From positions 19,070,073 through 19,134,072 of the forward strand of contig CM067350.1 in the NCBI GenBank assembly GCA_034190875.2: 64,000 nt of DNA. Reading direction: 5' to 3'. Below, in pieces: positions 22,695-34,980 of the stretch; within the stretch, counting starts at the first letter, position 1, and every line of letters begins with the position of its first letter. The position numbers and the translations under genes are program-made. This stretch comes from Urechis unicinctus. Lineage: Eukaryota; Annelida; Polychaeta; Xenopneusta; Urechidae. The notes under the pieces are model-generated. The model made no database searches and was not told the DNA's origin. It was given only the letters and a program-made list of their open reading frames with translations.

Positions 22695-22728
22695 AAGCTT
22701 CCGAGCGCCGAGCCGCTTCCGAGCGCCG
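22695..22728 (+). repeat. Left arm of a 34-bp inverted repeat
   Basis: Starts AAGCTTCCGAGCGCCGAG and is itself almost two copies of a 17-bp motif. Its reverse complement, with one mismatch in 34, lies at 24,341-24,374. The 1.6 kb between the arms includes a LINE fragment. Confidence 0.88.
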
Positions 22729-23330
22729 TGCCGCTTTCTATATACACCAAACGGTGTGCAAATGAACGGCGCCTCGGTCTCACCCTTGCCTCATTCGCAC
22801 GCGAAATCTGTCTTTCACTCGGGACATCATATAATGGGATTGGTGTATCTGATGCTCAATAGAATTTCTGATGCTTGATCCGGGGCGGGGTTCTCTCCTT
22901 GGAAAAGGGTAGGGGTGAACCGCCATGGGAAACAAAAACCGGACCATATCTATACCAAGCCAAAATGAGAAAAGGTAACCATTTACATACCAAATCCTCT
23001 GAAAAAAGACCCATTCATATACAAAAAATTTAAAAGGGTCAAGTGGTTCTGCTTGTGGGACAATTTATTTATACAACTGGACAAGTTTATTACTTCGCCA
23101 ATTGCAAACACTTAATGCTCTGCAGGCCGTGGTGACAGCGTCTTTCGATGTGCAGCCGAGCGTGTCCGACAGAATAATCAGTAACCGTACAGCACTGATA
23201 TTTATGCCAGTTTGGTTTGTAAAGGTTATTTCACTGCTTTACCTGATAATCGGTCGTGTACCGTTTCACACCATATGGTAATTTAAGAGATTGCCATCAT
23301 CAAATAATGATGTGTTACTAATTTCCGCAC

Positions 23331-23960
23331 TTGATAACAAAACCCAGACACAGATTCACTGATTTCTTGCTGCTTTTCATTTTACGTACAAATCTGGTAG
23401 CTAATGCTTCATCAGAAATGGATGAAATAAAGAGATGTAGCAAAATCAAGGATTTAGGTGTCATTGTAGAACAGTCAGGTAGACAATGTAGTACAGCAGC
23501 TGTTAAAGCAAATGGAATCCTTGGGTAAATCAGAAGAACCCTCAATAGTCGCTCAAAAGCAGTTTTGAAACTATATAAAGCGATTGTCAGGCCACACCTA
23601 GAATATGCTATTCAGGCATGGTCCCAATGGGACCTCGATAAATTGGAATGGTTCAAAGGCAGGCTACAAAGCTTGTTAGTGGTATATATTGACGCCAGTT
23701 ACGAGGAGGGGTTTTTAGGGCTGACCACTCTCAAAACTAGACGGTTATGTGGTGATCTGATCCAGGTGTATAAAATATTCAATAGATAAGATAACATTCG
23801 TGAAGATTACTTTTTCAATTCCGTAGGCCCGAAAATACTAGGGTCAGGGGGACATTCGTTCATGTTAGCCAAACCTAGAGATAGATTAGAATTGTCGTCA
23901 CTCCATGGAACAGTTTGTCACAGAACATAATTTTAGCAATTTCTTTAAATAGTTTTAAAA
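23331..23960 (+). pseudogene. Degenerate LINE reverse-transcriptase C-terminus
   Basis: Two adjoining plus-strand frames (23,331-23,528 and 23,565-23,789) give the C-terminal part of a CR1/Jockey-like non-LTR retrotransposon RT: DLGVIVEQSG...AVKANGILG, a stop, then IRRTLNSRSKAVLKLYKAIV, RPHLEYAIQAWSQ, SYEEGFLGLTTLKTRRLCGD and LIQVYKIFN. The order matches the 'thumb' and downstream region of this RT group. Stops at 23,526 and 23,787 and the absence of the catalytic domain upstream show a 5'-truncated dead copy. The family is inferred from remembered motif patterns. Confidence 0.82.
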
Positions 23961-24340
23961 ACCAGCCTGACATTTAACTCAAAGAGAAAGGTTATAAGTA
24001 AGGTTACGAGCAGGATTACAGGGCGTATATGGGCCATGTGTCCTTCTTGCCCTGACCACACATGACCCACCCGTCATAGATGGCCTTCTTTGTAAATCGA
24101 CTCATTTCTGGATGGTCGCGTAAAGTCGGGATCCATTCAGCTATGCTATGGGCATAGTTAATGGTTAATGTAGTCCACGTATTGCTACTGATGTCAATAA
24201 AAAAGCGGCCATGCCTAGTGAACTTCCGTGTGTTATGAGACAAATAGATTTTAGATGGGACAAGTACAAATTGCCATCCATTTGTCCTACAGGACAAGTG
24301 GATACTGGAAGTAAGTGTCTACCCCTGACAGATAGCGGTT

Positions 24341-24374
24341 CGGCGCTCGGAAGCGACTCGGCGCTCGGAAGCTT
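24341..24374 (-). repeat. Right arm of the 34-bp inverted repeat
   Basis: Reverse complement of 22,695-22,728 with one mismatch. Flanking similarity extends only a few bases beyond the arms (CCGCT..TCT). Confidence 0.88.
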
Positions 24375-24716
24375 GGCATCGGAAACCAAGCGTCTGTGCA
24401 TGTAACCATGAAATATTGTTAAGCGACCGACGCGTAACTGCGCGTCCTTTGGCGGAACCACCTTTGACGCGCTGCGCGTATTTTGCGCTCGGTGCGCCCG
24501 CGTCTGCGCTGCAACGAGTTGACTACAAAGTAATTTGTGCCAACTAGCGATGAATTATTTCTATTGAGTCTAGATCAAAGTCACACCTCATATACGACAC
24601 AACCCAAACTGTTCAAATATAAATGACCTATGGTTCAGAAACAAAATCTACTTCCACTTGGTCTCTGGCCTGTGATATGCAAGTTCCAAATTGTTTCACC
24701 ATATTGATCAAGATGA

Positions 24717-24970
24717 GATCTGTTCATAGTACATATTTCACTGCACCAGATGACCAAGTTTACTTCAAAAGTCAGTGGTCAATTTTGTTTATGGAGGTTT
24801 GAATATTGCAATAGACCACACTCATGGAATACAACAAAAAATCCATTGTGGCTTCCTATAGACCTCGATGACCTATCATTTTCTAAATTTCTGTTCATAG
24901 TACATATTTCACTGCACCAGAATAAAAAGTTTGATTTAAAAGTCAGGGTTCAATCTTTTTTATGGAGGTT
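24717..24970 (+). repeat. Direct duplication of ~80 bp, 172 bp apart
   Basis: The segment at 24,717-24,797 (TCTGTTCATAGTACATATTT, CACTGCACCAGA ... TTTATGGAGGTTT) recurs at 24,889-24,970 with small differences, so the repeat period is 172 bp. No coding potential was seen. Confidence 0.85.
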
Positions 24971-25940
24971 TAACACCATTCTGGCTGACAATTAACAATG
25001 AATTCATAAATGGCTTGCCTTAGAGTGCGACAAGACATCAATTGTTCTTGATTTTTTTGTAAAGCAGATATTGTTCTGTCCGTATGTCAAATATAATGTA
25101 ATTCGTGGTACGCACTTTTCTATAGAACCAAAATATTAACAAAAACGCATAATTCCCATTGGCTAAGCATGTGGATCTTAAATTCGTCATACTCAGAAAT
25201 TTACACGAGTGACCTATACTCTTTATTTTATATTTCTTTAGCTTTATATACGAGCTTACTCTGTGCAAAACATCTTGAAAATATATTTACGAATTTAGAA
25301 CTGTCGCATTATATTTAAATGTCTGGGTGAGCGAGAGGCCCCCTGTCCCATGGGTGAACATGAGGCACTTGGCCCCGAACCTCTGCTACCAACTGATCTA
25401 CCTCGCCTTCATCTGTCCCTGGCCGTGGAGATACAGCTGAACAAGACATTGCTCCCGGATCCCAATCGCGAGCCAGCCGCAACAGACACCCCACCAGCAC
25501 GCCGGCTGTTAGAGCATCCGAACCTTCCGCCCGTATCTCTCCAGTATTCTGCTGGGGGTTGGACTGCCACCACCTTAATCGCACACTGGCGCTTCAGCTC
25601 TCTCAGCGCTGTTACACTTTTGCCTTAATCGGGTAATCCTTCGCAGCAAGAGCTATCTTCCCATCACCACCAGTAAGTCAGGACCACATTCAACCCCAGG
25701 AATACAGTGGACCCTTTTACTAACTAATCAATTTGTTTGAAGTTCAATCATACTCAATGGAACTTCGCCGTAAGCAAATTCGCTCATCTTTGATCAAATT
25801 ATTTTAAGCAGCACCCAGTCTCCCGCCACGAATCACAATCGGAAGTAAGGGCAGCTCCAGGGATTCCCACCCCATCCCCCACTCCTCCTTCCGCCTCACA
25901 CTCCCGAGTTTTACACCACCTGGTCTAACCAATTAACTCA
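24971..25940. other. No recognised gene
   Basis: Unassigned DNA. A GC-rich stretch at 25,320-25,680 has overlapping frames on both strands and could be the decayed 5' part of the DIRS-type element that follows, but no gag motif is visible. Confidence 0.45.
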
Positions 25941-25944
25941 CGAC

Positions 25945-27515
25945 CCTGATCAAGCTTGTCTACTACAGGACATCGCACATGGTTTCCATATCATAGACAG
26001 CTCCCAATCACTCATTAATGTCCACACGCCGTTTTACACTTCTGCAACCAATCGTCATGCGCGTCGAACAACAGATTCAAGCTGAACTGAAGAAGAAAAT
26101 CGTAAATACAAAACCGCAAATTATCAGAGCGGGAGGCGCAATTCGTAAGCCAGTTAGTAAGAACCTTAGGTTGATCCATGACAGCAGGTGTCCTTCAAAT
26201 CACCCCGTAAATGTCTATGCATCATCTTAAAGATTTAGCCATCAAACAGCAATGAAGCTGTTTTCTTATTAAAGCCGGGGGGGGCCTTCATGGCAAAGGT
26301 CGATCTAAGCAACTCATACCGCTCCCGTCCCTAATCATCATAGCAGCTACAATGCTATGTATACGGGTCCCCAATGGCACTTCTCCGACCACGCTGACCC
26401 CGTATATATGTTTGACACCAGACTGCCATCGGGCGCTTCAACTCCTGGAGCGTTCGTCGTGTGATGGTTCGAAGGAGGTGGGGAGGAGGGGACCTCGGTA
26501 TTGTAGCGCATTTAGACGATTTCCTTTTTTCTGAAGATTCGCTTGTCTGATGTAAGTAAGCTCATAATGCCATCATTACTTTTCTTAGGCAGCTAGGTTT
26601 CAGAATTAACAGGTTAAAAGTTGAGGGGCCATTTAAAGTCATAACTTAGATGAATTTAACAGTTTAATAGACGAAAGCGAGCTACACGCACGCAATTGCA
26701 ACGTTTGGCCAGCGAACTATCATGGGCGGCTGGGGTGGTAGGGGAGATCGCATGTTTCTCCCGCGTATTCTTGATTGCATACAAATGCTGCCGTATCATA
26801 AGGTCAAACCTACGGCAGGCCTCCACCTGGACATCGCTTGGTGGAGGCAATTCATGCGCAATTTCAATTGAGGGTGGTCCGCCTATTCAATGCACCAATA
26901 ACGGTAGTCAACGTGGACACAAGCAAGCAATGCTCTGGTATTGTTTATAACCACATTGGCAATACACGACTGGTCAGCTGAATGGCCGATTGCCGCACGC
27001 ACCGGCTTCTATACAGGAATCGCATCTGCCCCATGTACATCTTGCTTTGGGACAATTTCGGGTCATTTCGTGAAAAATGTTGATACGAAGTATCAGCTCG
27101 TCAATTTTCCTGAATTACTGTGTTCGATTTCATGAATGATAAACATTTTGCCGTCCAAACTTTTTAATAGACGTTATGTAAATGTAGCGTCAAACGACCC
27201 TGTCATGAAGAGTGCTGACTGGCCTCAGGCTTGGCACTCTAACCAAATTCAAAAGTCTTGTCTGAACACATTCCAGCGCTGCACCTTTGGAAAATCAGCT
27301 GGATATGGACATCGCTTACTACACGTCCCACACCTTCGCTGTCATAAGACAGTATCCAAATATTGTTCGCCTCCTTCATCTTGAGGCAGCACTGCCTAAC
27401 CCATTAAGTGATAACTGCTAACTCTCTTCCATCCTCAAAGGTGTTGCTAAATCAAAAGAAACCTCTGTCAATAGCAAATTTCCAATGACACGTAGAATTT
27501 TACAAATGCAGATGA
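25945..27515 (+). pseudogene. Degraded DIRS-type retroelement (RT, RNase H, tyrosine recombinase)
   Basis: Fragments in all three plus frames follow the order of a DIRS-group element. An N-terminal linker (LLQDIAHGFHI) is at ~25,965; RT begins with VEQQIQAELKKK and ...NLRLIHDSRCPSN (26,050-26,190); YMFDTRLPSGASTPGAF (~26,410) and the catalytic motif HLDDFLFSEDS (26,509-26,541) keep the Asp-Asp pair; LGFRIN and KVEGPF follow. ELSWAAGVVGE to AWWRQFM (26,700-26,850) match the connection to RNase H. At 27,340-27,510, IRQYPNIVRLLHLEAALPNP, LSSILKGVAKSKE and FPMTRRILQM resemble the N-terminal region of a DIRS tyrosine recombinase. Numerous stops and shifts make it non-functional. Terminal repeats were not identified. 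Confidence 0.78.
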
Positions 27516-28175
27516 TGCGAATGGTTTGATGCTTATATTTCCTATACCATAATCTACGTTTATTGAAATAATTTTCTTAGAAGGGTGTTGTCAGCGAGGA
27601 TGGTTAATTTGGCTGGAACCCTGACTTGTTCCCAATTGTATGACGCAATAACAAATGCCCGCCCCATGCGTCGATACAACAATGGTTTCAAGTTATACAT
27701 GGTACACAGTTCACGTTGTGTGGTGAAATTAAGAATTATTTCAACCCAATGCTCAGAGTAAATATATATCAACCTAGTTGTCAGATCTAGCACAGTGGTA
27801 CAATAATTTCATGATAGTAACTAATTATTTCTTACTATTTCAAGAAAGATTGTGCCATATATCAATAGCTTTCGCTTTCGAACATGCGCTCGTATAACGA
27901 ATCTGGGTTTTAAGCGAGAGTATTTTACTTACCACAGAGAGATGAAACTATCCTTAGCCCCGCTATACATAAGATATGCTAGTATATGTCAAATAAAAAA
28001 AAATACATTTGTTCTTTTGTCTTCCAGTTTGCAATTGCATTTAGCTACAAAATGGTGTAAATTGGGTAAAAATCGGACAATTATCCATGGATATATTCGT
28101 GATTCCAAATTTTCACTTTTTTTTTTTTTCCTTTTTCACTGAGGTCAAGGTCAAAACAAAACGTCTTGGTTCTTA
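27516..28175. other. No recognised gene
   Basis: AT-rich DNA, with a T-run at about 28,119-28,129. The catalytic part of the DIRS recombinase is not visible here. Confidence 0.5.
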
Positions 28176-28177
28176 AT

Positions 28178-28815
28178 CAACCGTACTCGTCTCCCTTATT
28201 CCTCTATTGACCGTCCTCGTCTCCCTCATCCCTCTGTCTAACGTCCTCCTCTCCCTCATTCCGCTATCAACCGCCCTCATCCTCCTCACCTCTTTATCTG
28301 CCGCCCTAGTCTTCCTTATCCCCCTATCTACCTTCCTCCTCTCCTTCATCCCTGTAGCAACCGTACTCGTCTTACTTATTCCTCTATCTACCGTCCTCCT
28401 CTCCCTCATTCCTCTGTCTACCGTCCCCGTCCTCCTCAGCCCTTTATCTACCGTCCTCGTCTCCCTCACCCCTCTATCTACCGCCCTCGCCCTCAGCCCT
28501 TTATCTACCGTCCTCATCTCCCTCACCCCTCTATCTACCGCCCTCGCACTCAGCCCTTTATCTGCCGTCCTCGTCTCCCTCACCCCTCTATCTACCGCCC
28601 TCGACCTTTATCTGCCGTCCTCATCTCCCTCACCCCTCTATCTACCGCCCTCAGCCCTTTATCTGTCGTCCTCGTCTCCCTCACCCCTCTATCTACCGTC
28701 CTCGTCTCCCTCACCCCTCTATCTACCGCCCTCGCCCTCAGCCTTTTATCAGCCGTCCTCGTCTCCCTCATCCCTCTGTCTACCGTCCTCGTCTCCCTCA
28801 TCCCTCTATCTTCCT
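28178..28815 (+). repeat. 30-bp minisatellite
   Basis: About 21 copies of a C/T-rich 30-bp unit, CCCTCTATCTACCGTCCTCG followed by TCTCCCTCAT, with a shorter variant (CTCAGCCCTTTATC). Pyrimidine-rich on plus. Ten-residue repeats open on both strands are by-products of the 30-bp period. Confidence 0.92.
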
Positions 28816-30980
28816 ACCATGCCTCCCTCTTCTCCCTGGGTATCTACCCATCTCCATCTTCTTCCTATCTGCCTGCATCACCACCTCAGGCAGCAGAAAC
28901 AAGTCGCTATCTTCTCGTCTCTCTTTCGTTCTCAGTATTTATCTTTTGTTCGTTCCCTGCCCCCTTCCCATCCTCTCTTTCCCTCTTCATCTCCGTTACT
29001 CTAGTATCTTCATTTTTCATATCAGAAAGAATATTGAATGTGTTCCAGCAAATCTTTTATGGCTACACATATCTCGCCACATTGATATCAGGAATAGAAG
29101 CGATAGGACAGTACATGTGACCAGAACAATGGTCAGCAGAACCTACAAATCAGAGTTACTACGTCATTGATTAAATTTAGATTCAAAGTGAAAGAACAAC
29201 TTGAATGGCGTCAGAGCAAAATTTCCCTTCACAATTATGAGGCAAAATCTACCAAACGAAACGGACATTCTCGACCACAAGAGGTATCTGTGTTGCATGC
29301 TTGGATCACAGGCACGCGAGTCATAGAATGTCCCTGCTCATAGGCTTCTTGCATGATTAGACAAGGTGTGAAAGCGATAATTAAAAGACTGACCGAATCG
29401 AACCCGCCATAGCACTACACTTACAGGACTTAAACTTTTCTATCTTTATCAACCGTATCTAACTGACCAAACGCTGTTTGAATAAAGTACGTCGCACTGG
29501 GAAACAACCTGTAAAGATATAGACTATTGAAGAGTGAATAGATTGTTCACTGAAGATAGCTTAACTAAGCATGTTTCAACTCATTCGGAGTTTCCTGAAT
29601 GAGCACGTGTGTATTCTCATAAGGGATTATGGCTGCAATGTCACAGATGTGTAAAGCCAGAGTGTATGACAGTGGCATCTCCGAATTGATAAACGACAAC
29701 GCAAACTTTTTAAGTTATTGTTAAGTTCAACGCTTGCCGTAGCATAAATGGCATTGTTTATTCGTCAACCGCTGTACCAGAGATGTGTAAATCCCGGCTC
29801 TTGACCTCTTTGAGCAAAGTAATTAGCTGCATTTCTAATGAAATTAGACAAAGCTTCTCTAATGAAATTAGACGAAGCATCTCCAAACAACATCCTTTGT
29901 TATGAGTCTGTCTATCTGTATAGAATGCGCCTACTAAGTCTCTGAACTGATTAAAGTTCGTTTTCATGGTAGAATTTGTTCCCATCATTTTTTGCATACA
30001 ATGAGTAGCTGCCGTATACAATTGAATATGTGTAGCTTACGTCGGCTTTCTCTAGCGCTGTTGCTAGTGCTTTATTTCTCCTGCTCCATCTACTGCTACG
30101 TCTAATGCTATACGGCCTGAATGATATTGTAAATCTCTTGGTAAAACATCATAGACTCCTGAAAATAGGTCAGAGCCGGTACTCAAACCGTGTGCGCCTT
30201 CATCGGTTCGAATTCGTTTCCCATCGGTACTGGCATTGTCGTCGTCGTCACTATCACGTGGGTGGCCAGCGTGTCCGGATGGTAAGTGCTCAAGGTCAGC
30301 CGATTCGAATAAATTAGGATCACATAAATATCGAGGCCTGTCAGATACTACTCTGATTTCAATGTTGTGCGCGCCAAGATCCTGGTTGCTCGTGAATGTT
30401 ACCAGTTTTGTGTAGCTCGCCTCCCACGGCTCCTTTGCTGTGGTGTCACGTGCCGCTATGTTAAGTGCATAAGTGCTCTACTTCAATTTCACACTTTATA
30501 TCCGCAAGTCCCCCAGAAGTGATAGGTCTGTTGATGCGAAACAAGAGGTCGGGGGGAGGGGGGGGGGATAGAGATTGTTGTTCATGTTGTGAAAGGTCGC
30601 GCCCATCTTCTGTTACGGTGTCGTGGTCATATTTTTAAACTGCGAAAGCACTCCAGGGAGTGTGGAAAGTGATACGGATACCAGAGGTCGTCAACGTCCT
30701 ATTCAGCTTCTGTCCCACGTGGACACAATGCAATGTCAGTCAAGGTTATGTTAGCGCGCTACGTGTTGTTTGGGATGACGGTCATGAACTTGTGCGCGTG
30801 GATGGATTGCTATCTATAGCTCTTACTCAACTGTCATGTCTCCCCGAATTCTTTTTACCAGTTTATCCCAATGTATTTTCTCACATGTTGTTTTGGACAT
30901 TTCTTCTAAGATTGCTTGGGTAAGATAGCTGGAAGTATCCACTTGACCTTTGGAAGTCGCGAGCTTTGAATATTTTGGGG
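28816..30980. other. No recognised gene
   Basis: Continuation of C/T-rich DNA to about 29,000, then unassigned DNA. A small direct repeat (TCTAATGAAATTAGAC) occurs at about 29,835 and 29,857. A G-run lies at 30,550-30,568. Confidence 0.5.
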
Positions 30981-30988
30981 CCATCTTG

Positions 30989-30990
<2 letters not shown>

Positions 30991-31084
<94 letters not shown>
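30991..31084 (+). repeat. (TC)n microsatellite
   Basis: About 47 CT dinucleotides with one interruption (TTTC near 31,071). It produces spurious Ser-Leu and Arg-Glu frames on the two strands. Confidence 0.97.
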
Positions 31085-31085
<1 letters not shown>

Positions 31086-31139
31086 GCTTTTGTGGCCATA
31101 CATTCCGACTATGTTGTCAACCCACCAGAAACTACATGT

Positions 31140-31600
31140 ATAATTCCTTGCTGAAAGTAACTACATCTGTAAACTCAGGCTTCTTTGTGCAAACCAGGCT
31201 GCTGCCAAGCAGAAAGTAGCCAGACCTGTATAGCCACATCTCTAAACTCAGGCTACTTCGTGCATACCAGGCTACTGCAGAAGCTAGCCTGAGTATAAAG
31301 ATGTGTCAACTTTCAGTATGGGAGTATGTCACATGCAGAAAGTTTCAGGGGCGTATACTAGCATACACACACTTTAATATTACCTTTTATATGATCATAG
31401 TAACTGCATGCTTGCGCTTCGCTCATTCTCGCTACTTTATGCATAGCGCAACTCTGATCCTCCCCGCGCTTGAGCTATGCTACTATCTGCATAGCTGCCA
31501 TCGGCAAGCTGAAAGTATCAGAGGTTTGCGCGCATGCGCAACGCGGCCTTTTGCTACTTTGTGCATAACGCTACTTTCTGCATGTGACACCGGGCTATTT
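31140..31600. mobile_element. Foldback-like repeat with 16-bp inverted ends
   Basis: GTCACATGCAGAAAGT at about 31,328-31,343 is the perfect reverse complement of ACTTTCTGCATGTGAC at about 31,570-31,585. The interval and its left flank are rich in repeats of the motif GCAGAAAGTAGC and of 'actcaggctacttcgtgcata', including a ~75-bp direct duplication (31,160-31,290). No coding capacity; MITE- or foldback-like. Confidence 0.5.
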
Positions 31601-32811
31601 TGAGCAGTATGGTGTAACACTATTTTATCAAATTGGCATTGACCCTTTCAAATGAAAGTTTTTATATTTTGTCGTATGCCTTTTGTTGATATTGTTTTAC
31701 CTGCAGATTTCAAAGCGATACAGAAGTTGTGATGAATGAGCCTTAAGAATCATTTTTACAGATAACATAGAGTTGTTTTATTAGATGGATCACAACAGGT
31801 TTTTTTTTTAAATTGACTAAAAAATGCATGTTTAAATAATTTAAATCACTAACAATGATGGGAACAGCATAGAAAACAATAACAACTTTTAACAGCTCCT
31901 TATCATCATAAAAAGACAGGATGTTGGAATGGTCATCTTGACATCAATACAATAAATTTATACATACTGTCACATTTAAGAAGTCTTCAATCAATATACA
32001 AATTTGTGACACCCAGATATAATACAAATATATACAACCATGACTGTAGCCACAAAACGTCACATTTCAACTTTATAGGTAACTCAATTCACATCTCATC
32101 AGGTGATTTCATGCTGCTCAAACTTTGTAACGGTCAATATTATGCTAATAGTGTTTGCACTAAAACATTAACATCCAGTTGACAAAACTGCATTAAAAAA
32201 TAGATACAAGCCACCCCCAGATTTTAAACACATTCAGCTCAAGTAAACAAGACTTTCCAGAAGAAAACATAGCATAAAACAATTGAAGCATTTTAAACTT
32301 AAGATGTTACAATATTGCATGGCACAAAGAAACAGCAGCCAAATCTGGCCCACACTGCCAACCCAGCCTCTCCGTCCTGTACCCAGCCAGGAGAAATTGA
32401 TTAAGGGCGGCGATGAACAACATATAACAGGAACATTTATAACACAACACCAATATTTGGCTGGTATTAATGCCTAAGAAGGGCATGACTTGCATCAACC
32501 CCTGTATTCATTCTAATGGATGTGACTGCAATTTATCAACACAATGTGAGATTCAGCACAAAGGCCATCCAATTCATAGTTATAATACCAACCAGTTTGA
32601 GTGCATTTGAATGGTAGAGACACAATGAAATATGATAAGAACCCAGAGGCCATATTGTCATGATGCTACTATCAACACCTTTTGAACATCGCAATAAGGA
32701 CATGACAAGACCTATTTACATCACACTGCATCACAAATAAAGCAGCCGGTCAATCCACAACACCGTTTTCACGCACACAAGCCACACAGTTATAACACCC
32801 AGAAGTAAGTC
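31601..32811. other. AT-rich DNA downstream of the aminopeptidase relic
   Basis: No exon recognised. It would correspond to 3'UTR of the minus-strand gene below. A TTTATT at about 31,774 reads AATAAA on minus and could be an old poly(A) signal, but that is weak evidence. Confidence 0.4.
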
Positions 32812-32964
32812 TTAGGATGAGGTGTTGGAGAGCCGTTTGTGCCAGTTCACAGCAGGATCATGGTTTCTCTGGATCCAATCCACGTTCATCTCGATCCTCT
32901 CCAGACTCTGTGACACCGCCCGCACGTCACTGCCACCCATCTTAGACATCAAGAAGTCCTTCAT
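32812..32964 (-). pseudogene. Aminopeptidase relic, last exon
   Basis: 51 codons from acceptor TCCCTACAG|ATG to stop TAA (32,814-32,812). Reads MKDFLMSKMGGSDVRAVSQS, then LERIEMNVDWIQRNHDPAVN and a polar tail, matching the final helices of M1 enzymes ('..A..I..N..W...N...'). Intact in itself. The entry phase (0) does not fit exon 11, so at least one exon between them is lost. Confidence 0.82.
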
Positions 32965-33563
32965 CTGTAGGGAATGAGAGGCCGGTTGAATGAGGGTTAG
33001 TTTACTGACACTGTCAACAATGACTGGCATACAGACAGAAACACACAGGGAAATATATTCAAATGTCTGTCATGTCTGAGAGGCAATATCGCAGTGACCA
33101 AGAATATGACTAACAGATAATTTGCAATGCTAGAGATGACTGATGCAAAAAATTTCATCAAATTTCAAGGTCCGGAGGTCAAAGTTGTATCTTGTACAGT
33201 GCTGCTATATAGTGGTCCTGGGAGACAGGCGATGTGGTAAGTACAACAGAGGTTGGATGGGATTAAAACAACAAGACTTGGTAGACCTATTACATAGTAA
33301 CCATTGAAATGAATGCCACTTCACACTCAATATCTGCCATGGCAACCACCCCCATGACAACCGGTGACATTCACTAACCACATCATAGTCATAATAAGTG
33401 GTGAAATCCTGTAGTCCCCATTAGCATGCGCGAAAACTTGCGTGTCATACCATGGAATCTGCAGGCAAATGTCCAGAAAACATACAATATGCACAGAATT
33501 TTCCACAAAGTATCAACCGACAAATATTCATTCGTAGCTGAAGTGGAGGAAATACTGGCTCAC

Positions 33564-33704
33564 TTTGAATAGAGAGTGTCCCAGTGTTGCTTAACAAAGC
33601 GTCAGGCCAGGATTCTGCCGGTTGGGGTACTGGCCACAGATGTGATGACATATACAGTGTCTGTTTGTCTGATGTTGGGGCCATTCAGGGCTTCTTCAAG
33701 CAAC
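33564..33704 (-). pseudogene. Aminopeptidase relic exon 11 with stop
   Basis: 141-bp exon, acceptor ATACAG|G, donor AA|GTGAGC, phase 2 in and out, matching exon 10. Reads RLLEEALNGPNIRQTDTVYV, ITSVASTPTGRILA, stop TGA (33,604-33,602), RFVKQHWDTLYSK. The family has Trp at the stop ('..LAWDF..'). Confidence 0.82.
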
Positions 33705-33879
33705 CTGTATCCGAAAAGGTCCACACAGATTGAGCCACGTACATTATAATTTCACACCTGACACGCCCACTTACAAGCTCTCCCTGACACACAAACTTAT
33801 GAGCTTTCTATGACATACCAACTCTAACGTTCCCACAGACATATCATTGATACGCTCTCTCAAACACATCTATTCACAG

Positions 33880-34445
33880 TTAGCTATGCATTCTACCCAT
33901 CACACCCACTTATGCATTCTACCCATCACACCCACTTATGCATTATACCCAACACATCCACATGCATTTTACCAATCACACCCACATATACATTATATCC
34001 AACACAACACACCCCACTCACACACCCGCATCCTCTCCCATCACACACACCCACTTATGCATTCTCCCATCACACCCACCCACATCATTCTACCCATCAC
34101 ACCCACTTATGCATTTATACCCAACACATCCACTTATACATTCTACCCATCACACCCACTTATGCATTTATACCCAACACACCCACTTATGCATTTCCCC
34201 ATACCCCATCACACACCCACTTATGCATTCTCCCATTACTTACATTCTCCCATCACACCCACTTACACCTTCTCCCCATTACATCCACTTATGCATTCTC
34301 CCCACCCACTTATGTGTAATACCCAACACACCCACTTATGCATTCTCCCATCACACCATACTTATGCATTTCTACCCCCATCCACACCCACTTATGCATT
34401 TTCTACCCATCACACCCACATCCACTTATGCATTTTCATAGACAT
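33880..34445 (+). repeat. ~26-bp minisatellite in relic intron
   Basis: About 20 imperfect copies of a unit CACACCCACTTATGCATTCT followed by ACCCAT, with length variants of 24-37 bp. It sits in the intron between aminopeptidase exons 10 and 11. C-rich on plus; the Thr/His-rich frames it creates are not coding. Confidence 0.9.
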
Positions 34446-34756
34446 ACCCAAACATCTTCATCATTTACCCACACACACACACACCCCACACACATGCCAA
34501 TCCCCTCTCACACACCCACTTAAGAGATATTCCTGACAAACAAATTTAAAACTTCTCATCGACACGCCCACCTTCAAGTTCTACCCATCATACTCACTTA
34601 TACGTTCTCACAAACACAACCACCTATGTCGTCCTCCAAACACAAGTTTTTTCAAACAAACCCACTTATAACATATCCCCAACACATCTACTCACTTTCT
34701 CCCTGACACACTCACTCAGTACACCCATATAGCCACAGGATAAAACCACATCTCAC

Positions 34757-34924
34757 CTCTGTAAGAGGATAGTGTCAGTAGATGAGGACAGGGCAGAGAG
34801 CAGAGTGGATTTCTCTGTAGCTACATTTGTCTCGCAGTATTTCTCCCAGACAAACTCCCAGTCATCCTCGTCTCCATACTTAACTCCTCCCCCATACACT
34901 AATAATTTAAAATCTGGTATCATA
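34757..34924 (-). pseudogene. Aminopeptidase relic exon 10
   Basis: 168-bp exon, acceptor CCTCTTGCAG|T, donor AG|GTGAGA. Reads MIPDFKLLVYGGGVKYGDED, then DWEFVWEKYCETNVATEKS and ending DTILLQR. This is the conserved 'VYC.G...GGEEEW.FVW' region. No defect is visible in this exon. Confidence 0.88.
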
Positions 34925-34980
34925 CTGCAAGAGGAAGACAAACAATTACATAATGTAATAAGGAGCTGACAATGTCTATA

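Noticed and set aside
23318-23545. 75-codon minus frame
   Set aside because: Antisense to the recognised LINE RT fragment.
28207-29004. 265-codon Leu/Ser/Pro-rich frame
   Set aside because: Product of the 30-bp pyrimidine-rich minisatellite; the antisense is open as well.
30200-30225. tRNA or SINE promoter (GGTTCGAATTC resembles a B box)
   Set aside because: No A box at a suitable distance and no cloverleaf could be drawn.
33847-34536. His/Thr-rich 229-codon frame
   Set aside because: All three plus frames are open across the ~26-bp repeat; composition is explained by the repeat.
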